From Enchytraeus crypticus (lineage: Eukaryota; Annelida; Clitellata; Enchytraeida; Enchytraeidae): a stretch of 64,000 nucleotides of DNA. Positions 1 through 10,215 of this stretch are shown in pieces. The notes below the pieces were generated by a model, which saw only the letters and a program-made list of their open reading frames with translations, made no database searches and was not told where the DNA came from. The position numbers and the translations under genes were made by a program. The first letter of the stretch is position 1. The number at the start of each line of letters is the position of its first letter. The DNA is taken from assembly GCA_905160935.1 (NCBI GenBank), contig CAJHZI010000230.1, positions 124,001 through 188,000 of the forward strand, written 5' to 3'.

Positions 1-983
1 ATGCTCTTGATTGGACGTTCTTTTTACCATTAACTACTGAAAAAATTACGAATGGATTAAGTCACTAAACTCTATGGCTCTATTGCTTCGTGATCTTAGA
101 GCTATACGATGCTCCACAAGAGTCAGCCAATAAAAATTGGAATAAATACTTTGAAAAAGCGAGTACAGTTAACAAGAACTAAGCTGGTCATTTTGGTCTA
201 ATTTTAATCAAATTTTAATTAATTCTAAACTTTAAAGATAGAGACAAATGAAGGGGACGACACTTTACGGTTGAGCGCTAACGTGCTACCGTCACCCTTG
301 ACCTGCTGGGCTGTTTCATCTCTTCACAGTTGACTTGTGGCTCACTTCACAGATCTTCCAGACTGGCTAATTTCTCCTTCGTTTCGCTCACTTGATCCGA
401 AGCGCTCAACCATGGCGTAACGGTTTATATTCCAGATAATCCAAAATAGATTCACCGGTGCAGGTTACATTTCATCGTGCATTGACCGAATGAAGATGTC
501 CGGGAAACGTTAACACGGCATATACGGATTAGTCTATGGATTCGGCGATGTATGGAAGGATCGGGACTTTCAAGTCCCGCTATTTAATAATCAAATAAAC
601 GAAAGAAATCTGGACACCTGCTGCAATAGAAGTAACAGAATTAACAATTTAGTTCTATCGTAATCTGTCTTGTGTTAATTCTTTATATATTTAATTCGTG
701 CTTTGAGTAAGATATCATACTATAGCCATATTTTCTAGTTTCTGCGCTTTATATATGTTTGTTAAGATGCAAAAATGTTAAAATATTAAAATGTTAATTA
801 AAGGTTAGTTTAACGACGACGATGAAGCTATTCTGATTAGTTAGTTGAAAATTCTGGTAGAGATTCAAAATTCTGCAATGTATCAAGTCTCTGTGAATTT
901 ATGATAGGATCAGTGTGTATGTAGGCAAGGTTCAGCAACTTATGGTTTCACTTCATACGACTAGACACACTCGAGCTAGCGTC
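1..983. other. Gene-free single-copy-looking DNA with an inverted repeat
   Basis: I see no coding exon here. The part at 260-600 is less AT-rich than its surroundings. It contains an 11-bp perfect inverted repeat (GGTTGAGCGCT at 269-279 against AGCGCTCAACC at 401-411) and a short palindrome at 562-579 (arms CGGGACTT and AAGTCCCG). It could be a regulatory element or an old short transposon; nothing visible decides between them. Confidence 0.4.
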
Positions 984-2240
984 ACAAAATGAAGTTACTT
1001 ATTATATCCTCATAACTAGTGTGAAACATTCTTTAAATCATCAATTCTATAGTGAAAATTTATATAATTTCAGCATAATCATTATATTAATTTAGTAGTA
1101 TGATACATTTTTAAAATCACAAACGCTATAGCAATAAGTTATATCATTTTAACATCATCATCACTAGTGTGATAAATCTTTAAATAATCAATTCTATAGT
1201 GACAAGTTATATCATTTTAACATCATCATCACTAGTATGATCCCGTGTTGTGTCCGGGTTGTTTGAAGAATTGGCCAACCGATGACTTCACGCGTCGTAG
1301 AAGGCGACTAAGCACTAAGATCCATACCAAGATCTGAAAGGGCATTCGGTTGTTGAGCGCCTAGGCTCCAGAAATTGCTACAAAAATTTAAATGAATGGA
1401 AAAGTCTCAAATAGAGGATTGGCTGGTGGTGTGGTGCAGGACAGAGATGATTTGAGACTGTCTATTCGTATCCCGACCCTAGTTAAACTGGGATTCAAGG
1501 GAGGATGATGATGACGGTGATCACTAGTATGATACATTATTTAAATCATTAATTCTATAGTGAGTGATAAATTATTTCATTTCAACATCATCATCACTAG
1601 TATGACACATTCTTTAAATCATAAATTCTATAGTGATTAAGTTATATAATTTCAACATCATCATCACTAGACGGATACATTATTGAAATCATCAATGCTA
1701 TAGGATAAGTTATGTCATTTCAACATCTTCATCACTAGTATGATAAATTTTTTTAATCATAATGCTTTAGTGATAAATTACATCATTTCAACATCATCTT
1801 CACTAGTAACTCAATTCTATACTGATAAGCTTTATCATTTCAACATCATCATCACTAGTATGATACAATCTTTAAATCATCAATGCTATATAATAATAAG
1901 TTATATCATTTCAACATCAGCATCATTTGTATAATACAATCTTTAATTCATCAATTCTCTAGTGATAAGTTACATCATTTCAACATCATCATCACTAGTG
2001 TGATACTTGTGATACTAGTGTGATACTAGTGATGATTTAATAATAAATTCTACAGTGATAAGTTATATCATTTCAACATCACATATTATACTAATTTACT
2101 AGTATGCTAAATATTTAATTCATAAATGCTTTGATAATGAGTTATGCCATTTCAACATCATCACTAGTATGATATATTCTTTAAAATTATCAATTCTATA
2201 GTGATAAGCTATATCATTTCAACATCATCATCATCACTAC
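984..2240. repeat. ~70-bp AT-rich minisatellite/satellite array
   Basis: A unit of about 65-75 bp recurs many times. Its recognisable parts are CATCATCATCACTAGTATGA, then a segment with CTTTAAATCATCAATTCTAT, then AGTGATAAGTTATATCATTT. Copies are diverged and vary in length. A SINE-like element is inserted at 1242-1519. No protein is encoded; the one modest ORF in the array is a by-product of the repeat. Confidence 0.85.
1242..1519 (+). mobile_element. SINE-like retroposon, family B (full-length copy)
   Basis: About 278 bp, starting CCCGTGTTGTGTCCGGGTTG and ending in a GATGATGATGA-type tail. It is flanked by the 14-bp direct repeat ATCACTAGTATGAT (1228-1241 and 1520-1533), which may be a target-site duplication or simply part of the host satellite. 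The same sequence recurs at 14.4, 18.2, 22.8, 43.6, 60.8 and 62.5 kb. No tRNA- or 5S-like head is obvious, so the promoter source is unknown. Confidence 0.8.
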
Positions 2241-4930
2241 CGCGTCGACAAATTGGCAGCCACACACGACTCACTTGACGAAGTCTTCATTAGGGAGGCT
2301 CACTGGTGAGCCGGGACTGCGACTGATGAACACTCTGAGCACAGGATCTGACGCCTCGATTATACGGTCGAGTAACGTTAATATTCTACACAATTACCAC
2401 GGTTATAATTTTGTCATTATGTTGTCACAATGTTGACGAATGTTGTGGTTTACGGCCTCGTAGATAAAATTCATGAATCTGTTGAAGCAGAAAGCACAAA
2501 AGAGAGTTCTATTGAGCAGTTAACGCCCGTAGCTATAGGGGGTTAAAGCAAATTATGCTATTGTTTAGATAATGTTTGTTTATTTCTTGTCACATTTTCA
2601 TTGATGTGATTACACTGTGAAATTTTGTGAAAATAAAACATAATTCACTCTGTTTATTTTTACGTACTATAAGCTTACGGTCTTTTAGATGTTGGAGACT
2701 GTCTTCTCTTAGTACACTGCCTACTGGCAGGTCCATAGTATACATGAATAACTCCTTTACTCTTCTCTGTCTTCCGCTTTCCTCTTCATTTCCAAATATG
2801 AGTGGGCCTTTAAATCATCAAACATACCTAATATCGTCTTTCGTCTTTAAATCATCTTACATACCTAGGCTAGTTGGTGACTGACGCGTATGAAAAAGGA
2901 GGTTTTCAATTACATTAGCTTGATGATCGATCGACCGACTATTTTATAATCTATTTGCTCCATAACAATAGACCAGCACGCATTTTAAATTGGTTTAAAT
3001 ATGTCTAAAATTTGCGATTCCAGCCAATATTCTCTCCTAGATTGAGACACCCGCATGAATGACAGTTAGAGTTGACAATGAAGTTGTGAAGTCAATGATA
3101 ACTTGTTGTCAAAGGGGCGTGGTTGAGCTGATATACAGGTTAGGTTGATACAGTACAGTGCTCACAATGGGCCACATGTTCGGATCTGATCCAATTCATC
3201 TCGCTTTGAACTCAGTCATGTGAAAATAAAGCCAAACTAACAGACTCAACGTATTGAATAAACCTTTATCCGTTTAAAGTCCTTTAGACATTATATTTAT
3301 TTTTTGTAGTTTACGAATCTAATTTACGTGCATTTTCAATAAGTACTCTGTTTTGAAAGACTTGTGACTTTTAGAGCACTCGAAGCTTAAATGTATTATA
3401 TTATGAAATATGTATGATGTATACATATTATGGATTTTATAGGGGACGACGAGCAATTATGAATCCGAGCAGAATTAAAGAAGGAATATGATTCACAGAA
3501 ATACACCACAGTTAGTAATTTTGAATTGATTTTTATTTCAGGATCTGTTTAATCTTAGTAGCTAAATTCGCTAGCTATCCGTTAAGACATACTCACTGGA
3601 GTATATTTCATCACATTGCACACAATACATGTGGCCTATATCATATTCCAGCATGTTTTTAACCTACAGAAGATATACCCTACATCCATTTTTCTCTGAT
3701 TTAAATCTAACAAAATCAATTTGTCTTTTATATCTCATAGATATAGGCCTATAGGCCTACAGTTCAGAGCATTGAAAATAGATTGATATTTTTGAGGAGA
3801 TGAAATCGACTTCTAATCGGCTCTTTTTTCCATTTCTTCATACTTTTCAATTTTATACGCGATATTCGCACGCATTTTAGAGCAAATTCCGGCCTCAAAT
3901 ATCCCTAAAACAGTGAAATTGATATATCATGTTATGATATAATCGATGTTCTCTTAAAGCTAATTCGTATGCAGGCAGTGCCAGTTCTACTTTCTGGTAT
4001 TCCAGCTGTACAACAGAATAAATCAGAAATCGAAAGCTTTTCTAAGGCGTACAACAGTGTCTTCTCAAAGATTTTTCGTACATTAGATAAAATAATATTT
4101 TATATTGTCAGTGGTATTGCGGTCTTTTGCCATTCGATTTATTATGTGAATACCATAGGTTTATATTCCTGCACAATTTAATAATTAACAATAAGTTAAG
4201 TGCTAAGCAGCATTTGGACTCTCCCGATTACAATGATTATTTAAACATTAAAAGTAAATTTGCCATAGATAACAATAACTCTTTGTCGAGTATTCGTTAT
4301 AAATTCTGGCGCTATTTTAAAAAAGTGCTCTGTTTGAACTATTCTGCAGTTTGTGAAAAATTGAAATTGTTAAACTTTTATATGCACTTGTTTATATGTA
4401 TTCTGTTGTGTCACGTTTTGCAATGTAATTGTATCTGTGGGTGTTTTCTGCCAAGAATTGGTGAATAAAAGATCATATATCTGTTTTGGCATTCACATGG
4501 TTGCCAGAAGAATCTAATATGAGCGGTTCGGCTTTTTACTATAAAGACTTACGCACTTAGACAAACATCGTTAGCTTGCAGGGCGTTGATCAATAATTTC
4601 AACGGCTGTGTTAAACGTGTTTTAGTACATTACTCATTTGAGTTACTCAGTACTCCTTAATATCGTTTACCCGGGTATTAAAGGGATATGATATTTACCA
4701 GCTGAAAATCTCATTTCTTACCTGTACTTGCTTTACAATCAATAATCAATGAACCATCCTTACCGCCATATATGTGAAGAAACTGAAAATTCACAATTTT
4801 ATTTATTATTGTTGCTATTTTTCTTGTGCCACTAAATAAGTACAACTTGATAGTTAACCAGTAGGCTAATTTAATGATTAGGCCTCGCAGTGGATTAGAT
4901 AAATCAAAATATATCTTTAATACAGGCCGT
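2241..4930. other. Gene-free AT-rich intergenic DNA
   Basis: Apart from a LINE 3' fragment at 2690-2812 I see no coding signal. The modest ORFs here (for example 3969-4181 and 4127-4468) lack domain signatures, recognisable homology or supporting splice sites and look random. Confidence 0.5.
2690..2812 (-). mobile_element. LINE 3'-end fragment, family C
   Basis: The reverse complement matches the 3' end of the repeat also seen at 9.4, 9.9, 21.3, 31.4 and 35.4 kb. It contains the block that translates as TMDLPVGSALRE in intact copies, with the GGAAGACAGAGAAGAG-type segment upstream. It is 5'-truncated. Confidence 0.7.
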
Positions 4931-4931
4931 T

Positions 4932-5300
4932 TTAAATGAATCTGCTGAAAATAATAATAAGAAGAATAATATTAATACTAATAATAATCTCGGCCTTTCT
5001 TGCGCTGCTGCTGGTGCTGCAGCAGAGGCCGCGGCTAATAGAAAAACTCTGAAGTATGCCGAAATCTCTGGCAACTATATCTTCATGCCTATTGCCTTTG
5101 AGACCCTGGGGCCCATCAACTCTCTCTCATCAGACTTTATTGACGAAATAGGCAGGAGGACCAGCGCCATTACTGGTGATAAGCGCGAAAAATCTTTTCT
5201 GTGGCAGCGACTGTCTATTGCTCTCCAGCGATTCAATGCAGTCTGCTTCAGTGGCACTTTGGCTAAAGCGGCTTCCCAGAGTGCAGAGGAATTATTTTAA
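4932..5300 (+). mobile_element. Non-LTR retrotransposon fragment: C-terminal end of a reverse-transcriptase ORF
   Basis: An open frame through 5300 ends in a TAA and reads AAAGAAAEAAANRKTLKYAE, then IAFETLGPINSLSSDFIDEI, then WQRLSIALQRFNAVCFSGTL. This pattern (A-rich stretch, KY-E, F-P-A-ET-G, F--LG/IGRR, F--QR-SIA-QR-NA--GTL) is the usual C-terminal end found downstream of the reverse-transcriptase domain in many animal non-LTR elements. The upstream polymerase and endonuclease parts are absent, so this is a 5'-truncated dead copy. A short asparagine-rich run encoded by AAT repeats lies just before the conserved block. An (AAT)n tract follows and runs into a SINE of family D. The clade cannot be named from this fragment alone. 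Confidence 0.75.
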
Positions 5301-5341
5301 TCGCTTTTTAAAAAACTTTTAATTAAATTTTAAAAAACTAA

Positions 5342-5415
5342 TAATAATAATAACAATAATAATAATAATAAAGGTTTAACGTCCGTTTCTTCACACAAGG
5401 ATGATGTCAGGGACG
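5342..5415 (-). mobile_element. SINE family D copy
   Basis: On the minus strand it reads GACGTCCCTGACATCATCCT, then a segment ending in ACGGACGTTAAACCT followed by an (ATT)n tail. It matches copies at 19.5, 19.6, 23.8, 52.1, 58.1 and 61.6 kb. Its 3' core resembles that of the tRNA-derived SINE of this window. It abuts the tail of the LINE fragment. Confidence 0.65.
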
Positions 5416-5989
5416 TAAAAATAAAGAAGCAAATATGGAGGACGGTCAATGCTCGAGAGAATTGTTATTCCACTGTATATCAATATAGGTGCAGTCGAGT
5501 TAGCGATATTGTCTCTAAATGCACGTAAGAAATCAGGAGGAGTTTATCACGGGAGCCTAGTTAGCACCGGGTTAGCTCGCGGGTGGTTACTTTGATGACG
5601 TGTGAGATTACATTGGTTTCTTGTCGGTGACTATTAGCTAAATGCTAAACGGCTCGAGGCAATTAACGACATGAGATCAGGTATTGGCATACAGCTTGAC
5701 GTGTGTGTGGTCTACAGTATGTACCTCACCTGTGTACTGTACCTGTTGATGTGCAAAACAAAAGCCCTGGCTAGGTTACTATCTCTGGAACAGCATGGAA
5801 GAACACGTTTACCAGGCATAAACGATATATGCGAAATAATAGATTAATTAAAGATTAATTAAAGCCTAAACCGAGTTTAACAAAATATATTAGTGTAATG
5901 ATAAGATTAAAGGGGTTGTACCATGAAAAAATTTGTAAAAAATCTTTTAATAAAAATCGGCAAGTAAAGTTGCTCTGAGGGAATATTCC

Positions 5990-6192
5990 TGAGCTCTTGA
6001 CATCTCTTCACATCTTTCTTCACATCTCTTCACATCTCTCTTCACAACTCTTCACATCTCATCACATCTCTTCACATCTCTCTTCACATCTTTTCATATC
6101 TCTCTTCACATCTTTTCACATATCGTTACATCTTTTCACATCTCTTCACATCTCTTCATATCTCTCTTCACATCTCTTCACATCTCTCTGCA
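5990..6192. repeat. Tandem array of TCTTCACATC-type decamers
   Basis: Near-continuous repetition of TCTTCACATC and close variants over about 200 bp. The open frame through it is low-complexity (HISSHLSS-like) and not a gene. Confidence 0.9.
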
Positions 6193-6454
6193 GATCAGCT
6201 CTTTTACATCTTTTGAATCTGCATTATGCTATGATACTATGTATATTTTGTATATATTGCAATATTTCTCTTTTCTTATATTTTTACGTTTATTTTTAGT
6301 GACATTTTAGGTGAGCATTGCTGCTAAATAACAGTACATATAATCATCTAGATAGATTGTATTTCACTCTTACTGATGACCGTTTAGTTGTATCTTGATT
6401 GATTTACTTACCTGTGTTTGTGTGTTGATTCATGATACAAATTAACAAACACAG

Positions 6455-6459
<5 letters not shown>

Positions 6460-6501
<42 letters not shown>
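6460..6501. repeat. (CT)n microsatellite
   Basis: Uninterrupted CT dinucleotide run inside gene-free DNA. Confidence 0.95.
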
Positions 6502-6503
<2 letters not shown>

Positions 6504-7351
6504 CAAAATTCATTTTCGTCGGGTATTAGATAGAATGCTAATATTCAAATAGAACACAATTTGACAAAAAACTAACTCATCATCAGCGTTGCAACTTGGA
6601 AGCGGTCTTACGTAGCAATGAATATTACAAAAGTAAGGCGTTTATTAGTAGCTCGAAATTTAACGAGCACAAACACCCACATCCTACAAATCTGCAACTA
6701 AAATAAAAAAATTCCTCGAAAAGATGTAACGTAAATGCTTTGCTTGAGTTGTAATTAAAGAATATTATGTAGGCTATACAGTTGACCTTTACACATATCT
6801 TTAGTAGTTTTCAAATTTCGAACTGCATTATAGTATGTAGGCCAGCTATCTATAGGCATCGGGTTAAAGTCAAACATTTCTGCTCAGGATTTCATTACTG
6901 TGAGTAGAAATTTAAATTTAAATTTAATAGCAAAGTGCATGCATGGCCTTTTAAAATTAAAAGGCCATGTATATACTTTGCTATTGATTAAAAATGGCAA
7001 TAGCAAAGTACATGTATGGTACTATGGTATAGTATAGAACATGCAAAGTACATGCATCTAAAAAACTTCCAAAGCAATATTACCTACCTATTCATGATCG
7101 GTAATAAATAATTAATCTCGTCTTATGTGTTCAACAATAGGATCCCGTTGAAGAAGCATTCAAATTTTCATTCTTTAAGACCGTTGTTAAACTGATATTT
7201 TAAATGATGACTTTGAAAGTGAAAAATGGCAGTGTTTGTAAGCCGGCACAAAACTCAAGTGTAGGAGACCTAATTATTAACAAGTAGTTTTACTAAATTA
7301 GCAATGTAGAAGGTTTGACTATGGACATCTTTATATAGTAATATATATATA

Positions 7352-7425
7352 TATAGATTCACTGACATCGCTTTCGAGTGAGGACACTGACGTTAATATT
7401 AGCATTACCAGCTTTTAGACTATAC
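7352..7425 (+). mobile_element. tRNA-SINE 3' fragment
   Basis: Matches the 3' core of the tRNA-derived SINE: TCACTGACATCGCTTTCGAG, then a gap, then GACGTTAATATTAGCATTAC. The tRNA-like head is missing; an AT dinucleotide tract lies immediately upstream. Confidence 0.6.
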
Positions 7426-8434
7426 ATTATATATTAATTTCGAAATATGTACATTGTATAAGTTTGACGAATTGTTTCAATTTAGGATGAAGAATTCAAC
7501 TGCACGACTGAAGAAAACTTATTGAAACCCTACAGTGGGCCCAAGTTTTAAGCATTCCTCGGCAAAAGGACTTGACATCCTGATAATCTGATCATCAATT
7601 GTCTCTATTACATCTGGCACTAATACAATGTTGTGTAAATAGACATCCACTCAATGTTTCATGGTGTTGAGAAATCATCGTTGTAACGCCTTTAAACAAG
7701 TCTATCAGATTCCTTCATCTTCGCTGACAATGCCCTGGGCGCTTTATCTTCCAACACTTCTTTGTTAAGCAGGGTTCATGGAACCCGTCAGTCGTCCAGA
7801 AATGACAAATTAATGATGTTACCCTATTAAAACGTGACGTGCAACTTGTAATTTATCACGTCGTTTATTTGAACGATCTAATCTAAAAATACATTAGGAA
7901 AGCCGTAAATAGAAACACTTTAACTTTAAACTCTTTAATTTGGGAAAGGATGCCATATATACGCAGATTCAACACCATTTGAGTTCAACACTATTCCTCA
8001 AATAGTACAAGCCGATCTAAGCAAGAGCAACTGCTATGGCAGGCCATTTAGTATCGCGTGGAGTCGGTATCCTCTTGAAATCAGGTTTTGTGTTGAAATA
8101 TGAACATTTTATCTGTGAACAATTTACATGGCACAACCTGAGACTGAGAGATATTCTGCTAAGAGCGAATGCGGCTATTGACTTAGGAATCTTGTTTTCA
8201 CAGGACCATTCTTTTCCCTCGCAAATCCAATCCCTGTAGATTATTAACTAATAAGGCATGCAAAAAGCTTTAATTAGCTTCAATCTTAATTGTTGCAAAT
8301 AGAAAGATAGAACCTGCAGTTTAATTAATAAGGTTATCGCAGTTTTCGTCCAACCTTGGTTAGAATACTCTTCAAATCTTTGAAGAAATCTTTTGGAAGA
8401 ATTGTAAGGCATGGACTTTTATAGACACAGAGAG

Positions 8435-8489
<55 letters not shown>

Positions 8490-8500
8490 AAGAGAGATGA
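8435..8500. repeat. (AG)n microsatellite
   Basis: AG dinucleotide run with a few interruptions. Confidence 0.95.
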
Positions 8501-9239
8501 AATCAGCATAATAATATCTAATTTACTAAGAAAACACATAAAATATTTCAAATAAGCGTAACCTTTCTATCAATAGGTGACTGTAGGCACAATGAAAATT
8601 CTTGAAATTTTGTTTCACAATCAAAAGGAAACAAATCATTAAAATTTGAATAGCACCAAAATAATATTATCACCGTTTGCGAACTTATAGTAATGATCAA
8701 CCGGTACTATTTTGGCAAGATTTAATTTAGCATGCTTCAAATAGAACTGAGATATAGGCCTAGATGGTTGTGTTACTAACTACGGATCAGACGAAGAGGG
8801 TTCACTCATAATTATTACATAATTATTATTAATTATAATTATTAATCATAATTATTATTATTAATCATTATTATTATTAAATAATTATTACATAATTATT
8901 ATTAATCATAATTATTATTAAATAATTATTACATAATTATTGCATAAATGAAAGTTTAAGATTAAAAGCGTTATATATTTAAAGTGTCTTAGATCACTTT
9001 GAAATCTTTATTCTTGTGATGATGATGGTGTGTAGACCACCGATAACTGCACGTGTCTATAGTGACTAGCAGGGTCAGCACCAGGAATAACTGTGAACTT
9101 ATCAACAAATAACAGGCAATTTCTGAAAGTTCCTCTAGAGCTTCGTAACGTTAGTTAGGGAAAAGCTATTTTGAGTCATATTATAGATAGATGAATTGAT
9201 GAATGGGGACATGAAGAAAAATGAAAAGAATTTGTTTGA

Positions 9240-9552
9240 CTCAAAATGTTACAAATGCATGAGGAAGTTCTGGAGAGAGTTTGTACAGATAGACAGTTAA
9301 TAAATGCATTAAAAATAGAAAGAACAGCTGAATGGGACTCATTCTCAGGGGAAAGTCTACTGAAGACCTAAAGGCGTCCTAGAATGCAGAATGGAAGAAA
9401 AGAGAGCAGGGGCATGCCGAGATTAGGAATGTTAGAAGATTTAAAGACCCACTCATATGTGGATATGAAGAGGAAAGAGGAAAACAGGGAAGACTGGATG
9501 CGTTTTATGCCATGGACCTGTCAGTTGGCAGTGCACTGAGAGAGAGAGATTG
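9240..9552 (+). mobile_element. LINE 3'-end copy, family C (longest copy)
   Basis: The 3' part translates in pieces as RPRLGMLEDLK, THSYVDMKRK, and MPWTCQLAVH/TMDLPVGSALRE-type sequence. In other copies the frame gives MEGKRGRGRPRL and KAEDREEWRR. The G-K-R-x-R-G-R-P-R and AEDRE-WRR blocks are typical of the extreme C-terminus of non-LTR retrotransposon reverse transcriptases. The upstream 9240-9370 part may be additional 3' ORF. 5'-truncated and frame-broken. Confidence 0.65.
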
Positions 9553-9865
9553 ATTAATTAATTTTTACACGATGAAAATGAAAGACAATTATAGATAGTT
9601 GGTTTAGTGTGTTAAAGAGGCTCTATCGAGAGATTCTTACTGCAGTCTACTTGACTTACTGTTTGGAAATAATTTATAATAGATCAAAAATTTATTTGTC
9701 ATAACAGCATACTTTCTTTCCCGTAAAGAGAATCATCTATCATTCGTGATGAAAGAAGTTAACAAATATAGAACCTACTATATCTACTAGCGTGATAACA
9801 TGGTGCTGAGTCTATGACTACGACTGTATTCACATTTAATTACAAGTCAAATTAAACACGTATGT

Positions 9866-9962
9866 CTCATATGTGGACATGAAGAGGAAAGCGGAAGACA
9901 GAGAAGAGTGGAGGCGTTTTATACCATGGACCTGCCAGTAGGCAGTGCATTAAGAGAGATAC
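9866..9962 (+). mobile_element. LINE 3'-end fragment, family C
   Basis: Contains TCATATGTGGACATGAAGAG, GGAGGCGTTTTATACCATGG and CCTGCCAGTAGGCAGTGCAT, as in the other family C copies. About 100 bp survive. Confidence 0.7.
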
Positions 9963-10188
9963 TGAACACGTGGTTGTCAGTTTTACTCTCGTGTTTCGTC
10001 TATTTTCGCCGTGTTGTGTCCGAGACATATAAGACTAGTCAAATCATTAACTACGAAAATCAAATCATTACGCGGCATAAGAGGTCACAAAGCAAATCCT
10101 GAGTAAGATAGCAAGAAAGCAGACTCAGAGTATTACTATGTACCTTGAACCTGCCACTTTACAGAACAGTAAAGAGAGATATTTGTAT

Positions 10189-10194
10189 TTTATT
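10189..10194 (-). terminator. Polyadenylation signal AATAAA for the PPP1R3 gene
   Basis: AATAAA on the minus strand about 20 bases after the stop codon of the PPP1R3-like frame. The implied 3' UTR would be very short. Further signals could exist downstream. Confidence 0.45.
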
Positions 10195-10215
10195 GAGGTC
10201 AGCTACGGTAGAAGC

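Larger units (their letters stand above)
6502..9239. other. Gene-free intergenic DNA
   Basis: Contains a partial tRNA-SINE tail (7352-7420), an (AG)n microsatellite (8435-8500) and an ATTATTA-rich stretch (8815-8945). A 67-codon ORF at 8036-8239 has no recognisable domain. I see no supported exon. Confidence 0.5.
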
